Shown: piece after piece, positions 60,727-64,000 of the stretch
Layout of the letters: each line of letters begins with the position of its first letter
Position numbering within the stretch: the stretch's first letter is position 1
Assembly: GCA_964481655.1 (NCBI GenBank)
Contig: CAYZVO010000012.1
Location: 1 to 64,000, forward strand
From: CALDOK01 sp964481655
GTDB lineage: Bacteria; Myxococcota_A; UBA796; JAFGLY01
Direction of reading: 5' to 3'
DNA length: 64,000 nt
Translations under genes and position numbers: made by a program
The notes under the pieces: generated by a model
Seen by the model: the letters and a program-made list of their open reading frames with translations, nothing else
Told to the model about the DNA's origin: nothing
Databases searched by the model: none

Positions 60727-61550
60727 GCGAACCCGAACACCTCCACCTGAGCACCGAGGCCGACGGCCACCTGGTGATCCTGCGCTTCGACCACGGCAAG
60801 GCCAACGAGATGGGCCGAGCCCAGGTGGCCGAGCTCGCCCGGCTGGTGGACCAGCTCGAGCACAGCGACGCCCGGGCACTCATCACCTGGTCCGAGCGGC
60901 GCACCCGCGCGGGCACCCCCGTGTTCTGCGCTGGGGCCGACGTGCGCGAGCGGCGGGCGTGGGACGAAGGCTCGGTCCTGCTGCACGTGCGCGGTCAGCG
61001 GCGCACCCTGCAGCGCCTGGCCCAACTGCCGCTGCTACACATCTGCGTCGTGGACGGCCTCGCCCTGGGCTGGGGCACCGAGTACGGGCTCACCGCCGAC
61101 TACGTCATCGCCAGCCCCCAGGCCCGCTTCGGGCTGCCCGAGACCGGGCTGGGCATCGTGCCCGGCGCCGGGGGTACCGCCGATCTGGCCAGCCGGATCG
61201 GCATCGGCCACGCCCTGCGCATGGGCATGACCGGCGAGCTGACCGACGCCGATGAGGCCCTGCGCATCGGCCTGGTGCACGAGCTCTGCGCCAGCGCCGA
61301 GGACGCCCTGGCCCGGGCCCGCGCCCTCGCGGAGCGCTGCATCGGCCGCTCCCCCACCGCGGTGGCGGCCTTCAAGCAGGCCGTGCGGGCCGGCGCCGGC
61401 CACCCCGCCGACGTCCGGGGTGCCCTCGAGAGCCGCGCCTACGAACACTGCGTCGCCTGCGGCGAGGCCGCCAGAGGCCGCGAGGCGTTCGAGGCCCTGG
61501 CCAAGGGTGAGCTGGTGGACTGGGGGCCGCGGAGGCCGATGGAGGGCTAG
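60723..61550 (+). CDS. Enoyl-CoA hydratase/isomerase family protein
   Basis: A 275-residue crotonase-fold enzyme. The oxyanion-hole phrase FCAGADVRERRAW and the second GLALGWGTEYGLTADYVIA are present. The two Glu positions of the hydratase mechanism are filled: one in WGTEYG, one in FGLPETGLGIVPGAGGT. It should act on an acyl-CoA in fatty-acid or related metabolism. Its link with a response regulator and barrel gene by overlapping starts is unusual. Confidence 0.9.
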   Translation: MSEPEHLHLSTEADGHLVILRFDHGKANEMGRAQVAELARLVDQLEHSDARALITWSERRTRAGTPVFCAGADVRERRAWDEGSVLLHVRGQRRTLQRLAQLPLLHICVVDGLALGWGTEYGLTADYVIASPQARFGLPETGLGIVPGAGGTADLASRIGIGHALRMGMTGELTDADEALRIGLVHELCASAEDALARARALAERCIGRSPTAVAAFKQAVRAGAGHPADVRGALESRAYEHCVACGEAARGREAFEALAKGELVDWGPRRPMEG

Positions 61551-61615
61551 CGATCCCCAGGGACGCTGGGGGAGGCTCACCATGCTATGTGGGCGGCCAC
61601 GCTCGGGAGCGCTCG

Positions 61616-61981
61616 ATGGGTCCTCGCCTCACCTCGTTGCTGCTGCTGATCGCCACGACGGCGCTCGGTCCCGGCTGCCCGGCGGCCGGGGACGACTGCG
61701 CCGGGATGAAGGACGAGGTCGCGCGGGAGAACTGCCAGTTCGAGCGGGTCTCCGCGCTGTTCGACGCGGGCGATGCAGGGTGGAAGGAGCAGCTGGCGGC
61801 CATCCCCAGCGCCGCGAGCAGGGATCTGGTGCGGCTGCGCCTGGCCGTGGTCCAGCCCCAGCAGGGACCGGCCATCTGTGCCGAGGTCGAGACCGAGTCC
61901 GCCAAGGAGCGCTGCCGCCAGGTCGTGGGCCGCCCCCACCTGGCCTCGCCACCGACGCTCCCACCCCAGCGTGCGCCGTGA
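61616..61981 (+). CDS. Small secreted or lipoprotein of unknown function
   Basis: A 121-residue protein from ATG 61616 with GGGAG upstream. A hydrophobic signal ends LGPGC, a poor lipobox, so lipidation at Cys21 is uncertain. The mature part has four more Cys spaced around helices (DDCAGMKDEVARENCQFERV, ICAEVETESAKERCRQ), a pattern suited to disulfides. The next gene begins inside its stop codon (GTGA), and that protein shows similar Cys-containing helices. Confidence 0.65.
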   Translation: MGPRLTSLLLLIATTALGPGCPAAGDDCAGMKDEVARENCQFERVSALFDAGDAGWKEQLAAIPSAASRDLVRLRLAVVQPQQGPAICAEVETESAKERCRQVVGRPHLASPPTLPPQRAP

Positions 61982-63072
61982 TCCCCCTGCTCGCCGTCCT
62001 CGCGCTCGGGTGTGGCGGCGACGCCGCCGATCGCGCCATGGGCACGGTCCCCACCGACGAGAGCGACCCCCTCGCCGCGTGCGCCGCGCAGCAGTTCGAG
62101 GAGATGCGGGTGCTCTGCCACATCCAGGTGGCCGCCGAGGCCGGCGCCGAAGGTGATCTCGCCCTGGCCGAGCGGGCCTGCGCCGAGGTCCCCGAGGGCA
62201 CCTGGACCCACGAGTGCCACTTCCGCACCGGCGAGGAGCTGGGGCGCGCCGGCCTGCCCGCCGACGCCGTGTCCCACTGTGCCCGGGCCGGGCGATTCGC
62301 CCGCTTCTGCATCACCCACGCCGCCTGGGCCATGCCCGCGAAGGACGCCCTCAGCGCCCTGCGCCCGGCAGCCGAGCTCATCCCGGCCATGGACGCCGAG
62401 CTCGGCGCCGTCGAGGACGCCCTGCCCGCCCTCGAGACCACGCTCCAGCCCGAAGCCATGGACAGCTTCCGCATCGCCCTGTGGAGCGGCGCCTACCTGG
62501 GCACCGGCCGCGCCGACCCGGCCGCCGCGCTGGGGGCCAGCCCCGGGCAGGAGCCCCAGGCACGATCCGCCTTCATGATGGAGGCCGCCCGCCTGGCCTG
62601 GCCCCGGGGCGAGGTCCCCGCCGACGCTGTGGGTCAGCTCCTGGCCCTGTGGAGCGCCGACGCCGAGGCCCTCGTGGGCGAGCCCCTGCCCCCGGACCAG
62701 CGCCACGGGCGCTACACCGTGCCCCTGCCCGTGCCCTGCGAGCGCGAGCTGCAGCCGGTCCCCCTGTACGGCGGCGGTCGGCGCATCATGGGAGCGACCC
62801 CCGAGGACGACCTGCTGATCGCGGCGCTCGAGGCGCTCTTCTTCCGCGACGACACCACCGCAGAGCTCTTCCAGCCCTGGATCGAGGATCCCCGCGACCA
62901 CGTGCGCTGGACCGCGGCGCGCCTGATGCGCATGGCCGAGCCCGGCCCCATCGACATGGAATCCACCCTGAAGGGCCTGCTGGACCACCCCGACGAGTGC
63001 GTGGCCTGGCACGCCCGCGATGGCCTCTCGAAGCGAGCCTGGGCCCGCAAGCCCGGAGGACCACCCCGATGA
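61978..63072 (+). CDS. Lipoprotein with helical and HEAT-like repeats
   Basis: A 364-residue protein starting at GTG 61978, overlapping the upstream stop by 4 bp. Lipobox ALGC, Cys12. The first half has helix pairs with Cys (LAACAAQQFEEMRVLCHIQV, RACAEVPEGTWTHECHF), likely TPR-like with disulfides. The C-terminal part (about 265-355) has HEAT-like units (DPRDHVRWTAARLMRMA, DHPDECVAWHARDGLSKRA). It is probably a periplasmic or surface scaffold. Its stop overlaps the dehydrogenase start in ATGA. Confidence 0.75.
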   Translation: MIPLLAVLALGCGGDAADRAMGTVPTDESDPLAACAAQQFEEMRVLCHIQVAAEAGAEGDLALAERACAEVPEGTWTHECHFRTGEELGRAGLPADAVSHCARAGRFARFCITHAAWAMPAKDALSALRPAAELIPAMDAELGAVEDALPALETTLQPEAMDSFRIALWSGAYLGTGRADPAAALGASPGQEPQARSAFMMEAARLAWPRGEVPADAVGQLLALWSADAEALVGEPLPPDQRHGRYTVPLPVPCERELQPVPLYGGGRRIMGATPEDDLLIAALEALFFRDDTTAELFQPWIEDPRDHVRWTAARLMRMAEPGPIDMESTLKGLLDHPDECVAWHARDGLSKRAWARKPGGPPR

Positions 63073-64000
63073 TCGTCTTCGTCACCCGCCCCGTGCCCGA
63101 TGAAGCCCTCGCCCTGCTGTACGACGCCGGCCTCGAGGTCGAGCTCCGCGCGGTCGAGAGCCCGATCCCCCGGGATTCCCTGCTCGCGGGCGTGGCCCGG
63201 GCCGACGCGTTGCTGTGCATGCTCACCGACCGCGTGGACGCCGAGGTCCTGGACGCCGGCGCGCTGAAGGTCGTGAGCAACGTGGCCGTGGGCGTGGACA
63301 ACATCGACCTGGACGCCGCCAGGGCTCGAGGCATCCCCGTGACCAACACCCCGGGGGCCCTGACCGACGCCACCGCGGACATGACCATGGCCCTGCTGCT
63401 GGCCGTGGCCCGCCGGGTCCCCGAGGGGGATCGCTTCGTGCGCGAGGGCCGGTTCAACGGCTGGGGTCCGATGATGTTGCTGGGCGCCGATCTGCGGGGC
63501 GCCACCTTGGGCATCGTGGGGCCGGGGCGCATCGGCGCCGCCGTGGCCGAGCGGGCCCGGGCCTTCGGGATGCAGATCGTGGTCGCGGCGCGCAGCGAGC
63601 ACCCCGACGTGGGGCCGCGGCTGCCCATCGACGAGCTGCTCGCCTGCTCGGACGTCGTCTCGCTGCACTGCCCGCTGACCGCCGAGACCCGTCACCTGCT
63701 CGACGCCCGCCGCCTGGGCCTGATGAAGCCCAGCGCCTACCTGGTGAACACCGCCCGCGGCCCCGTGGTCGACGAAGCGGCCCTGGTCGAGGTCCTGAAG
63801 GGTGGCGGCATCGCCGGCGCGGCGCTGGACGTCTACGAGCAGGAGCCCAAGGTCCACCCGGGCCTGCTGGAGCTCGACAACGTGGTGCTGGCCCCCCACA
63901 CGGGCAGCGCCACCATCCGCACCCGCACCGCTATGGCGACCATGGCCGCGCGGGACATCGTCGCCGTCTCCCAGGGCCGTGAGCCCCAGCACAGGGTGGT
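63069..64000 (+). CDS. D-2-hydroxyacid dehydrogenase (glyoxylate/hydroxypyruvate reductase-like), 3' end missing
   Basis: 310 residues are visible before the window ends without a stop. The NAD(P) loop reads LGIVGPGRIGAAVAER. The catalytic Arg is in VNTARGPVVDE, Glu in ALDVYEQEPKVHP and His in LAPHTGSAT, the full Arg-Glu-His set. The C-terminal wording matches glyoxylate/hydroxypyruvate (D-glycerate) reductases. Normal length is about 320 residues, so only a few are missing. It overlaps the lipoprotein gene in ATGA. Confidence 0.93.
   Translation, partial: MIVFVTRPVPDEALALLYDAGLEVELRAVESPIPRDSLLAGVARADALLCMLTDRVDAEVLDAGALKVVSNVAVGVDNIDLDAARARGIPVTNTPGALTDATADMTMALLLAVARRVPEGDRFVREGRFNGWGPMMLLGADLRGATLGIVGPGRIGAAVAERARAFGMQIVVAARSEHPDVGPRLPIDELLACSDVVSLHCPLTAETRHLLDARRLGLMKPSAYLVNTARGPVVDEAALVEVLKGGGIAGAALDVYEQEPKVHPGLLELDNVVLAPHTGSATIRTRTAMATMAARDIVAVSQGREPQHRV

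Overview
This is a high-GC, gene-dense bacterial chromosome segment, most likely from a metagenome-assembled genome in or near Myxococcota (the former Deltaproteobacteria). Support for that placement: a secreted metalloprotease ending in a MYXO-CTERM-like tail (Gly-Cys-Gly-Cys, a membrane helix, Arg-Arg), a protein resembling the myxobacterial MXAN_5187 C-terminal family, many DUF-like lipoproteins with Asp/Ser/Thr linkers, and abundant c-di-GMP and FHA signalling. There are no rRNA, tRNA, phage, insertion sequence or CRISPR signals. A run of 100 N (2498-2597) marks a scaffold join inside a tandem repeat, so the two sides may not be truly adjacent.

Layout. 1-8463 (minus strand): the N-terminus of an ECF sigma factor, an outer-membrane barrel, a lipoprotein, a 63-bp palindromic tandem array holding the gap, then a glycoside-hydrolase lipoprotein, an alpha/beta-hydrolase lipoprotein with EF-hand-like loops, the MYXO-CTERM protease and a small membrane protein. 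8478-13305 (minus): a membrane protein coupled to a fused MFS/spermidine-synthase protein, a bacteriohemerythrin, and two overlapping micro-genes for Flp-type prepilins. 13399-17110 (plus): a TPR protein ending in two ClpX-like zinc fingers, an MBL-fold hydrolase and a methyltransferase. 17137-24441: HDOD-GGDEF protein, acyltransferase, Nif3-like protein, CHI-like protein, membrane GGDEF protein, and a divergent pair of lipoproteins.

24472-31742: a GbsR/MarR-type regulator with a readable promoter and operator, co-directional with a polyprenyl diphosphate synthase and a squalene/phytoene synthase; then two consecutive HD-GYP phosphodiesterase genes (the first with its 5' end apparently corrupted by a C/G homopolymer tract) and glyA. 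31799-43649: lipoproteins, a DUF2835 protein, an FHA-GGDEF protein beside a paralogue that has only the FHA domain, a TlpA-like thioredoxin, a GT-C glycosyltransferase, a beta-propeller glycosidase, a beta-lactamase-fold hydrolase, and a nitrilase lipoprotein coupled to a small barrel.

43687-58886: a TPR protein, a 743-residue unrecognised protein, an overlapping set rnhB / GT2 / phosphodiesterase-like / GT-C, a 1283-residue Ala/Pro/Arg-rich protein with five copies of an acidic motif, a sugar-nucleotide dehydratase, a radical SAM/B12 protein and the MXAN_5187-like protein. 59011-64000 (plus): response regulator, DUF1207-like barrel, crotonase, two lipoproteins and a D-2-hydroxyacid dehydrogenase cut by the window end.

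Two themes stand out. One is c-di-GMP turnover: three GGDEF proteins, each with an RxxD inhibitory site, and two HD-GYP proteins lie within about 18 kb. The other is the cell surface: about twelve predicted lipoproteins, several barrels, glycan-building enzymes and pilins. The best candidates for undescribed biology are the 1283-residue modular protein (51975-55826), the 743-residue protein (44964-47195), and the TPR protein with twin ClpX-like zinc fingers (13399-15408).
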